64,000 nucleotides of DNA from Chloranthus sessilifolius (taxonomy: Eukaryota; Streptophyta; Magnoliopsida; Chloranthales; Chloranthaceae). Shown piece after piece: positions 48,839 through 60,800 of this stretch (its first letter is position 1; each line of letters begins with the position of its first letter). Below the pieces are notes generated by a model. The model was not told the origin of the DNA and did not search any database. It saw only the letters and a program-made list of their open reading frames with translations. Both the position numbers and the translations under genes were made by a program. The DNA is taken from the NCBI GenBank assembly GCA_021018995.1, contig CM037590.1:42534287-42598286 (forward strand), given 5' to 3'.

Positions 48839-51800
48839 GGAGAGAGAGCATTGGGTATCTGCACCCCCCACAATGTGGAACCATGGGTCAAAATACCGGG
48901 TATCGGATACGTATCGTCCGAGCTCAAAACCGATACGTATCGGAATAGTAAAATACCAGACGATACATTGAATGTATCGTCCGGGTATATGCATACAAAA
49001 TAGCGATACGGTACAATGAATGTACCGTATCGTCCCAGTCCAAAACCGATACGTATCGGTATCGGACGAAATTTTGACCCATGTGTGGAACGCTAGGGAA
49101 GGGTGATTATGTCCACGTGGCACCCCAAACACAAGTTTGGGGTGCCACGTGGACATAGGAACATGGGTCAAAATCTCAGAAATCCGGTACATATCGGTCT
49201 GCCCTCAAACCGATACATATCGTTTGTATCGTCCGATACATTGAATGTATCGCCAATACAATGTTCAATGTATCAGATGATACATACTATATTTTTTCTA
49301 AGAAAAAAAACTCAAAAAAATTCAAATTATCGAACGATACATTGAAATTATCGTCCAATACGAATGATAGGAGTTGATACATTGCAATGTATCGTACCAG
49401 AGATCCCCTAAAACGATACGTATCAGTATCGTCCAATATTTTGACCTATGCATAGGAAGGAGTATTAATGAACATTCAAAAAAAATATGATCACCGTGAG
49501 ATCAACAGTGGTCGATGGTTAAAAAATGAACGTTGATACGAAAGACATTTCACTGTTCATTTCACACAATTGATTGCTAAATAGGGACCCTTTCCCAGCG
49601 TACTTGGCTGGGGAAGGGTACCCTTTTACCATATACACACGCAAATTTACACTATTGTATAGCAATACTAATTTCAACCAATGCATATTAAGATAACTTA
49701 CCCTTTTTCTTGTTATTTCCATCAATCCATGCCTAGATAATTCAGAAATTCTCACCATTGATCGGTCTCTCTCGACAGCCTTCTTAATTTCTTCATAGAC
49801 TAACCTTTTGTTAGCTGAAACAGATATGAACCAAAACATAACTGGTTAGCAAAGGTTTTTATACAATTTTAATATATGCAGGGAGCATGAATTTCACAAG
49901 TAGCGCCCATTTCTTTAACAATATCGTAACAGAAAAAGATACGAGATTGGAAGTATACACTCAGACAATAATTTTTATAAGAAGCTAGGTACAGATTGCT
50001 CTACACCATGGTCACTTAAATCCATGCTTCATTTTTTCCATCATGAATGCAATATAGAAGCATAACTTTCATTTATAATACCATACAGTTATTTGTTTAT
50101 GCATTCATCCTAATGTTTGACTCCCTAGAGCTTGCTGCTCCTAGTTTTTTTCAGAAGGTATCGGGGCCTGACGTGCAAGGCTATTGGGCTCTTCAGGGCC
50201 TGCCAATTAAAAAAATTCAACAGCTGCCATTAAGAGTGAAATGGGGGGACACGAGATCCATCCAAGGTCGCAGCTTTGTCCTAGAGGCTTTAAGAACGGT
50301 CCTAGTGCTTGGGGATTCTCCATGTTTGATTTTTAATGAGGACAAATGTCCCTCCAGGACCATGTTTTAACATGCATAGAAAGAGACATTTGCTGACATT
50401 TTTTGCTCAATGAGGCTTGCAAAAATCATCTTTATGTGCTTGGCTGAAGGATGGGAAATAGGCATTCAAAATCATTGTGAGGAGGAATTCAAGGCTGTTT
50501 TCCGGACACTTTTATTTTTGCTTACCAAGCCCCAGGGAGCTTGCTCAATGGGCACCATGGGTATGGTCAAATGTGCCTCTTTGCCCCTTTTTGAAGCAAT
50601 TGCAAGGGCATTTTCTAATCTATATTTAAAATAATGTCTGTGTCCTAGAAGGAAATGACATCCTTTGAAGCCAAAAACGATGCTCGGAACACCTAACATG
50701 GAAAGGAAGGGGACAAAAGTCTCCTTCCCTATAAAAACAAAAAAACAAAAAAAAAATAGTAGGGCCTAGAAAGGCCATATTTTTTATTTTCCACGAGCCC
50801 TAGGGAGCTTAGTCAGACGTAGGGGTGCCAATAAGCCCGCCCCAATTTAGGGAACTTGCTCAATGGGCACCATGGGTATGGTCAAATGTGGAAGCAATTG
50901 CAAGGAGATTTTTCTAATGTATATTTAAAATAATGTCTGTGACCTAGAAGGAAATGACATCCTCTGAAGCCAAAACCGATGATCAGAACACCTAATGGGG
51001 AAAGGAATGGGACGGAAGTCTCCTTCTCTATAAACAAAAATTAGTAAGGCCCAGAAATGCCATAATTTTTTATTTTCCACGAGCCCTAGGGAGCCTACTC
51101 AGATGTAGGGGTGTCAATAAGCCAGGCCCAATTCAGGCCGACCTGATTAACTAAACAGGGGGTCTGGACAGCCCACGTTTTGGGTTTAGGGCCCTTATAT
51201 AGGGCATAAATGTGCAGGTCTCAAACCCAACCTGAAATCAACCTGAAATAAACTGAACTCGATTTTCTGAACTCTGCCAGACCCGGTTTGGACCGAAATC
51301 GGCTCAATATTGATCAGGCCAGGTTGCCACAGCACCTATGGCCCGTTTAGTAATCAGACTGGAATTAATTGAAAACTCTACTGGTGTATGACCAAACGTG
51401 CCTCTGCAATCTCTCGTTCTAATCATTTCTGGAGGGTCTAGCACAATGGTAGGTTGACAATATTACAACCTCTCGGTTGCAGGTTCGAGCCCAGCTTACC
51501 GATCAAAAAAAATAAAAAGCATTTCTGGAGGAGTTTTCACTGATGTACCTTCAAAAACAAGTACCCTACATGCCCTAGAATGAAAGAAAACATCCATAAA
51601 AATCAAAACCAACAATCAGAGCACCCAGCAGAGGAGACAAAAATCTCCTTCCCTATAAAACAGGGCCTATGGAGCTCATTACGCGTCCTAGGGGCTTTCT
51701 GACAAAAGAGAGGGGGAGAGTCCCGGAGCCTTTGACGTGCCCAAGACACCACCAGGAAGTCCTAAAAAGTTTGCATGTAAACTTAATAGTCTTAAGGGAG

Positions 51801-54800
51801 TTGCTCCTAGGGTGGGTCTCAATTTTGATTATCATGTTCTCAAGTCATGAAGATGTCAAAAAATAATGGGGAGTCTACACACCCTCAAGTACATGAATTA
51901 AAATTTTGGTTGAAATTGAAAGAAAAAAAAGGTAATCAAATAAGTGGCGAATTTTTTAATATATTGGTCAAGTGTCAAAGCTATGTAACCTATCCACTAC
52001 TTTAACAAATACTTTATCTTCATATTTTAAAATGAACAGATATGATGAATGTATACGTTTTCATAAACTTCTTTACTTACATTCATCGACCATATCAATA
52101 AAATCTACCACAATAATGCCACCAATATCTCTGAGCCGTAACTCTCGTGCAATCTGGAAAAAAAAAAGTTGCCACAATTTCAGTTAACTTTTCGATAACC
52201 AATATTATAAATACTAAACAAATATGCAATATAGGCCAGATATTCTGATGAAATTTCTAAAGCAAAAATTGTTACATTCGACAAAATGGTCAGTCCAAAA
52301 GCATCACGAGAATGTCAAGCATGTTGAGAATGACCTGCTGATAGCAATAAAAGTGCAAAGAGAAAAAAAAAACACTAATATACTACAAATTTCAATAGCA
52401 CTAATAGGCACACACATATATAACACATTATGATTATCACTAGCAAGGAGCGAAAATCTCGACAACTATCTCCTAGTATAAAGCTTGCGGCCAGAACAAT
52501 TTGGAATACCCATAAAAACAATTTGGAATACTAATATACCATGCAAATAGAAAAAGGAAAACTAATAATCGTTACAGGGGCATGGTAACAATTATGCAGA
52601 GCTTCCAAATTTTCTAATGAGAAAACCAACCCTCGATACTTTAAATTACGGCTAAAGAGATGAAAACCCACTTTGAAACTCCTATTTCACAATGGCAAAA
52701 ACACAGAGAAATAGTCCCTGATTTAGAATATTGCAAATGCAGATTTTCTGCAACAAATCTCTGTAACACAGGTTAACCTCCTCCAAATTTACTGGGCAAG
52801 TACTAGAATTCTGCCCATTATTTCTGTAAGTATAATATATTAAAACAGCACTATCTTCTTGCACTGTCGATTATGTATAACAGTATTTACTGGTCAATCC
52901 AGCGATCTGATAGCCAAATAACAATGAACACATTTAACTGAGAATCAACTCTTCTTTTTCAGCCAACATACTATTACATCCTCCGAGTCCATTCTAATAC
53001 TAACACATTTCCACTCCCCAGCAGAACGAGCTCCACCTCCCTTAAATCTCACCTTTTACAACTAAACATCCTAACTCAAAAGATTGCCCTCCATTATCCG
53101 AACCCTGATTGGCGTTTACATTTTTAGGTACGACCAACCTAAAGATCGCCTCATACATGTCCATAAAGAGCTCTTCTCCTGCCCATCTTTCTTGCTAGAA
53201 TCAAACTTTATCCCCTGTCCCACTTGGAAGTTGATACATCTTTGGAACAAGAAGTTAATCTTGTGCACAAATTTCCACCAACCTGACCCACAGGAAGCAC
53301 ACGACACCCTAACATCCCATGATTTCCCCAACCATACTTGCATGAGAAACACTGCACCCAAAAAGCCTCCCTTTCCTCTACGAGCCTTAGTTATTTCCCC
53401 AACAAAGCAATCATATTATTACGTGACTTAATCTCCAATCCACCATTCAAAATCAAGATCTTCACCACCACAACTAACCACGTGCATCGTATTCTTCCCA
53501 CCCAAAGAAAATTCCTCTGAATGCTTTCCAAACTTTTCACAATATTTATCGGGCACTCAAAACTTGACATGAAATATATAAGCAAATTTATTTGGGTGGC
53601 CTTTATCATTGTCACTCTTCCCCTCTTTCAAACAAAGGGCCCCTTTCCACCCAGCAAGTTTTTTGTCCAAACTTCCATCATCAGCACAGACTTTATCAAC
53701 TTACCAATGCAGAGAGGCAACCCAAGACACTAAGATGGAAGTTGGTCCCAACAACAACCCAGAAACCTAGCTAACAAGACTAGCTCCTCAAACACCATCT
53801 GCATCCCAAACAATCTTGTCTACTCCATATTTAAATTGTGACCAAACACTACGTCATAAGCGTCTAATTACAGTCTTAACACTATAAAGCGCCTCTTCTG
53901 ATGCCTCACACAAGATGAGGATATCATCAACATACTAAAGGCGAGACACACTGATGCGGTACAAAATGCCAAACCTTAAATGATGCGAGCTGGGATTAAC
54001 CATAGATTAAATTGATTAATGGAAATATTTGAAATTATCCCAAACACATAAATAATTCAATGAATTTAATTAAAACAATTAAATTAATTATAGGTAGCGT
54101 TTGCATGCATTAAGTTTCCTGATCTAGAAAAACTGATCCGATGAAGGATTCGAGTTTCGATCTAGTTTAGGACATCAAACGACAATTATGGTGTCGTCTC
54201 TTAACTCCTCAAAGGTTTGGGAAAACGAAGGCTCAAGGGATTAAGTTAATCAAAAGGGATGGATAAAAAGATTTAAACTAACAATATTTTTTGGATTTTG
54301 GCATTTAATAAATCAAAGGAGAATATTACCAGATAATAAATAAAGAAAATGATAGAATAAGAGGATAGAGGTCAAAGGCTTCACACCAAGGATTCTAAGG
54401 CTTCTCACCAAGGCTGTACGTCGGCTTCACACCAAGTCGCACGAGAAATGAAGAATCACTCCTCAGGTTGTGAAAGAATCGCTCTTTTGGGTGAAAACTC
54501 TTCACAAGTCTTCTAGGGTTTGCGCAAAGCAAGCTCTCTAATTTTCATTCAATGATCAACTCTCACATTACATTGTTTAAAGACCTAATATACCTAGTGA
54601 CAAATTTCGCAAAATGGGGGTCAAGCAAAAATTTCGGGAAAATTTTGGTTTTCGGTAATTTTTTTTTAAATATTAAAAAAATAATAATATTATTTTATAT
54701 ATATATATTAATCCCCGAAACTTTCCGGAAATTTTTCCGAAAGGTATCACAATTAATCCGAAATGTACCGAAAGGACCCCCCACCGAAAAATTCCCGAAA

Positions 54801-57800
54801 TGAAATTTGTCACTATGCTTATATAGGAGGCCTCACAAAAAAGAAAACCCTAAACCAAATAAACTAAAAAAAAAAAGACAAGTTTTCCCTTAAAAACCAT
54901 TTTTCATATTTTGGTGGAGTTCACCTTTGCGAAAAATAGATCGATCGACGCCATGCTTCGATCGATCAGTATATATATATATATATAAGACTTATAGAAT
55001 TCTCGGGTCAGAATCGATCGATCGAAATTGTACTCGATCGATCGATTTACATATATATAAATCGCCTTAAGTTCTATTCACATTCGATCGATCAAAAACT
55101 ACCTTCGATCAATTGACTACGAAACATAACTTCGCCAAAATTTAAATTCCCACTGGACGCAATCGATTGATCGAGGATTGGGGTCAATCGATCAAATGAG
55201 TGAATTTTCAATCCTTCGATTTGAGTTGTTTTTCTTTCGTTTCTTCCAATTCTTTAATTCTGACTTCCCTTCTGCTTCTTCCGACGCTAGGGACCTGTTG
55301 CGGCCCAACTCAATAGCCCCTGTTACAAATCTGCTAAACGCCTCTCCATCATCTCAAACAAGAATTAAGACAATGGTTCTTGTCTCAAACCTCTCAAGCT
55401 TTTGAAAAATCCCGTGGAAGAACCATTAACTAGAACTGAGAACCACACTATGCACCTCATTAACCATTTCTTCCATCTCTCACCAAAGCCAAGTCCCCCC
55501 ATCACATAATCAAGGAAAGACTAGTCCACTCGATTATAGGCCTTTTTCTGCATTTACCATACAAGCAGCGTCGCTTCTATAGCTTTATAACACGAACCAA
55601 TACATTCTTATGCGAACACTGCCCATTCAGGATCTGTCTCCCCTCAATGAAAGCACTCTGACTTAAAGAAACAATGGTATCCATTAGTTGTTTTAGCCAA
55701 TTCGCCAACACCTTACCTACAACTTTATACAAGCTACCTAAAAGGCTTATTGACTTCTTTGGAATCAAAACAATGAAACGCCTTATCCGTTCGATTAAAC
55801 CGGCGATACTTTCCCTCCAGGAGACCAAATGGGGCTCTTGCGACAATCGGAAAGTTGCTTCAATACTACCCGGAAAAGACTGGGAATGGACTGGTGTCGA
55901 TTCGGTCGAAGCGTCTGGCAGCGTTTTGGTGGCTTGGAAACCGTCGATTTTCGTGAAGATGGATGAAGAAGTGGGGCTATTCTCCGCCCCCGTCGTACTC
56001 TGGTGCAGAAACTCTGGGAAGCAGTCGATCTTCTCTAGTATATACGGCCCCGTGAACCACTCCCTACGCGGCGATTTTTGGGAGGAATTGCACACGGTCA
56101 CTGCGAGGTGGGACTACCCGATCTGTATGGGAGGGGACTTTAATGTGGTTAGATGGGCCCATGAAAAACAGGGTAGACCCCCGGACGCCACAATGATGGT
56201 GCACTTCAACACTTGGATTTCAGACTGGGCCCTGGAAGATGTACCGCTAATCGGATCTCGCTTCACTTGGTCGAATCTTCATGAACAACCCCCCTTCAGC
56301 AAATTGGATCGCTTTTTATGCAATGCCGAATGGATGGAGATGTTCCCGGCCGCGAGGTTAGAATGTCTTGCAAGGACCACTTCCGATCATAGGCCAGCGC
56401 TGCTGACGTGCAAGGCCAGGGCTAATGGGCCAAGCCCGTTTCGGTTTGAAAATATGTGGCTGTTGGATGATCGGTTCCACACTGCCGTTTCGGTATCGTG
56501 GTGGCGCGAGCAGATCTATCGCGGAACTGCTGCTTACAGAATAATATTGAAGCTTAACTGGGTAAAAAAGAAAATTATTGAATGGAACAGAGACGTTTCC
56601 GGGAATGTGCAGCACAATATGGAAGCCAGCCTACTACGGCTGAGGGAGTTGGATGACGTGGAAGAGCACAGGGCCCTCACCCCTTCTGAACGTGAGGATC
56701 GGAGCCATGCAAAGTTGAGTTTCAACTCCCTTGCAAGAGCTGAAGGGGTCGCGTGGAACCAAAAGGCGAAAATTCGCTGGCTAAAAGAAGGTGACCGAAA
56801 CACTAAGTATTTTCACGCCATAGCGAACGCGAGAAGCAAAAGAAACTTCTTAAGCTCGGTGACTGTCGAGGGTGTGACCTCCAGCAGTCACGAGCAGATT
56901 CACGAACAGGTCGTTAACTTTTATACGAAACTATTTGCGGATGAAGGGGGTACTAGGCCTGAGTTAGATGGTGTGCCCTTCAGCTCTATTACGGCCGAGG
57001 GCAGGGCCAACATTGAGCAGCCATTCCGGGAAGAGGAGGACTGGCAAGCCATTAAGAAAGGGGGTAGGAACAAGTCCCCCGGCCCCGACGGTTTTACCTT
57101 TGAATTCTTTCGGACTTTCTGGTCGGTCATGAAGGATGAGCTGATGGAGTTTTTTCACGAGTTCCAAGATAAGGCCTTTCTTGGTCGCAGCATCAATTCT
57201 ACTTTCATCACCTTAATTCCGAAAACTGATGGGGCGCAGGACCTCACTAAATTCCGTCCGATTTGCCTGATCAATAGCTTATATAAGATCCTTGCTAAGG
57301 CGCTGGCAAATAGGCTTAGCCCATTGATGGGGAAGCTGATCTCCGACTCACAAGGGGCATTTGTGAAGGATCGACAGCTGGTGGATCAGGTAGCGGTGGC
57401 ACATGAGATTATCCATTCCGCACATTTTGACCGGCTTCCGGCTGCACTTTGGAAGGTCGACATGGAGAAGGCATATGATCGCATCAGCTGGGCCGGTCTC
57501 GACTATATGCTCCACAGATTTGGCTTTGGTACTAAATGGCGCAAATGGATGCGGGGTTGTTACGCTACACCTTGGTTTTCTGTATTGATCAACGGTACCC
57601 CGGCCGGTTACTTCAAAAGCTCGCGCGGTATACGCCAAGGGGGCCCTCTCTCCCCCTTTTTATACAACTTCATGGGTGAAGCCCTTGCGGGTTTAGTTGC
57701 GCGTGCGACCCAGCTTAACTTAACCTTGGGAATCAGGGTGGGGAGCTATAGCCGTCACATTGCCATCCTGCAATATGCAGACGATGTTATTCTGTTTGGT

Positions 57801-60800
57801 AAGGCTGAGGTGGAGGAGTTCAGAAATATGGCGGGGGTGTTTGCTGTCTTTGAAGCCGTGTCGGGACAGCATCTCAACGTTCGCAAGTCCAAGGTCATTG
57901 GCATTGGGATCGAGAACACCACCCTCCGTGATCTAGCACGAACTGTCAACTGCAGTACCTAGGATCTGCCCCCCAAATACCTTGGCCTACCCTTGGGCCT
58001 GCGTAAACCTACGACTACTGAGTGGGAATAAGTGATCCATTGGTTCCAGCAGAGGTTGTCTACCTGGCATGGGAAATTCCTCAGCAGTGGTGGTCGTCTT
58101 ACTCTACTCAAGGCGGTACTCTCGAGTCTCCCGATCTTTTACCTGTCCATGTTCAGATGCCCTGCCGCCATCTTACACCGGATTGAGTAAATTCAGCGTA
58201 ATTTCCTTTGGGAAGGTGCGGGCGGGGAGCGAAAATACCATCTCATCAACTGGGACACCTACCAATTACCAATGAACTGTGGTGGGCTGGGGATACGCAG
58301 TGTAAAGTGGACCAACATCGCGCTTCTCGGCAAGTGGCTCTGGCGGGCTGGAGAGGTTGTTGAAGCTGATAGCCTATGGCGGAAGGTGCTGATAGACAAA
58401 TATGGACGGTCAGATTTTAATTGGGGAGTCAACGTTGCAGTTAACAAAGCTACCTCTAATTGGTGGAAGAGTATTGTCGGGACTTGGAACCACTTCTGTA
58501 AGGGAATTCGATTCAGCTGGGGTTGTGGGACCCGAATACGGTTCTGGGATGATCAATGGGTGAATGAGGGACAACTCAGAGATATGTTCCACCAGGTGTA
58601 CTCCCTAACCCGGAATCCGTTGGGTACTATTGCTGATTTCCTGATGCAATCCAATGGGACCATAGTTTGGGAAGTGGTAACTCGGAGGAAACTTCACATT
58701 GACGAAGGGGAAGAGTTTGTGACACTCCTCCAACTGCTATACAGGCTGAAACCAAATCCTCGCAACCTAGATTTGCGGAGATGGGCTCCTAGTATTAATG
58801 GTCGTTTCAGCGTTAAATCTTATTACCGGAAGTTGACGCGTTGCCCACTTACCAGATTTCAAGGTGCGACGCTTTGGAAGGCCACAATTCCGCTAAAGAT
58901 TAAGTTCTTTGCTTGGTCTTTATTCAAAGATAGAGTACTCACTTTGGACACTCTCATCCGTAGAGGCAAAAATATTACAAACTGCTGTGCCATGTGTTCT
59001 AAGGCCGAGGAATCGGTTGCTCATTTGTTTCTGCACTGTGAGGTAGCAGCTGAGATTTGGGGTATAATCCTAAAGCTTTTCCGGACTGATTGGGTCGTCA
59101 GTGCTACAATTTATGAACATTACCTTTCCTGGCATAATGCGGATTTGGACACAACCTCGTTCTTCAAGGTCATCTGGAGCATATGGAAAGAGAGGAATTG
59201 GAGAATTTTTGAACATAAGAAGAAAATGGTCGGATGCACTGTAAAGGCAGTCAAAGACCTTACCAACCTTTGGTTGTTCGACGGTACTGAGATGACCTTA
59301 GAGCCTTGGGACCCAGGGTAATGCTGCTGTGACAATCGATGTTATGTGGGTGATATGTTGGTGCCCTGTTGGCTTTGTTGTTTTTTCTATGTTGGCTAGC
59401 AGCCTTTGATCCTGACGCTACTTTGTATCGATATTCCCAGCACCTTTCTGGCTTTTTCTAATACAACACAATTTACCAATCAAAAAGAAAAAACAATGAA
59501 AATGGAATTAATACACGTTCCGATTTTGCTTCGAGTGAAAAAAAACTCATCAAACAATTTCCTAACTTCACCCTTTAGCATTTCACGGAAATGATTGTAA
59601 ACAGGACCGGCCATGAGGCCCATCAGGTGGTCGCCTCGGAGCCCTGAAATTTTTGCGGCCCCTTATTCTTGTAAGTCGTTATGGGCTATTAGTTAATATA
59701 ATTTTCAATGTAAAAAATTGTAAATCAAGTCAATGGGTTAGTTGGTTAAGCTACATTTGTTATTTTACTTTTTACCCAATAGGTTATGGGTTCAACTCTT
59801 CCCAGGCCCCATATTTGCATTTCTTTTATGGGTCGGATCGGATCTCGGCCGGGTCGGTACTGGTCATGGGTCAAATCATTTGCCTCACTAGGTCAGGCCG
59901 GCCTTATGTATTGACCCAGTGGATTCTCTGACCTCATTTTGATCAGCCCGAATTTGTTTGACCAGATCCTTTATATAAAATTTTCCTTATTAAATGACTC
60001 ATCTTAAAACAACGATCTCGTGCTCGTTACAGCTCAATTTTTCGCAAATGACCTATCAATTTGGATCTACTTGATGAGAGCTATCCAATGAACCTATTTA
60101 TGGAAACTTTTGAGACTGTTAAAGTGCTAAAAAATGGTTGGAAAGATTCAATGACAGTTAAACTGCTAAAAATGCCACAGTGTTATTAGTTGGGATTGGG
60201 TTACTCGATCTGTGGGATATGTTCTACGATTTAGCTTTTCTCTTTTTGTGTTTTATTTTTCCTTAATATATATTTTCGTTAACTTATTAGTTGTATTTTC
60301 AAACTAGAGGAAGTAGAATGGAATATGCAGATATTCGTAATCTAGGAGCAATCATGGTGACAAATTTCATTTTCAACAATATTTCGGTATTTCGGGAAAA
60401 ATTTAAAAAGTTTCGAGACAATTTTGGGGAGTACAAAAAATAAAAAATTATTTATTATGCAAAAAACGACTAAAATTAAAAGAAAATTCATTAAATTTGA
60501 TAAAATTTCGTTAATTTCGCCAAAATTAATGAAATTTGACAATTTCAAAGAAATCATCAAAATTTCGCTGAAAGTTACACCCAACTTCTGTTTCGGTAAA
60601 TTTTGGAAAATTTCGAAGAAATTTGTCACTATGGGAAAAATGAGTATTATATTATTTGTTAAAAAAAAAATTGTGGCGAATTTATTTTTGGATTAATATG
60701 AAGGAGGGCCCCATTTTAGGAATTCGCCTTGGACCCCTAAAATCTCAGGTCGGCCCTGATTGTAAAAGGCCAAGGTGAAACCATCCGATCCAAGAGCCCT

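Larger units (their letters stand above)
53952..55255 (-). mobile_element. Solo-LTR-like block, fossil, minus strand
   Basis: The left border reads TGATGCGGTAC, the inverse of a ...GCATCA LTR end as in the element at 46764-48323. The stretch 54440-54560 (GAATCACTCCTC, CTCTAATTTTCATTCA) matches the inverse of 48060-48180 in that element's 3' LTR, so it is the same family. It splits the minus-strand LINE between its GLRQ and YVDD motifs. The right border near 55255 is blurred and no target duplication was confirmed. It contains a MITE (54593-54817) and a CGATCGATCG-rich tract (54940-55200). Confidence 0.6.

Noticed and set aside
55674-55778. Apparent N-terminus of the large plus-strand LINE frame
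   Set aside because: These codons are flanking minus-strand LINE and target duplication read backwards; the insertion begins at 55779.
55577-56101. Minus-strand frame of 174 codons
   Set aside because: Only its last third (below 55778) is real LINE reverse transcriptase. The rest is antisense of the plus-strand LINE, joined across the insertion border.
59740-59805. tRNA-like A and B boxes
   Set aside because: No cloverleaf with paired acceptor arms could be drawn. It is better explained as SINE-derived sequence inside the hAT element.
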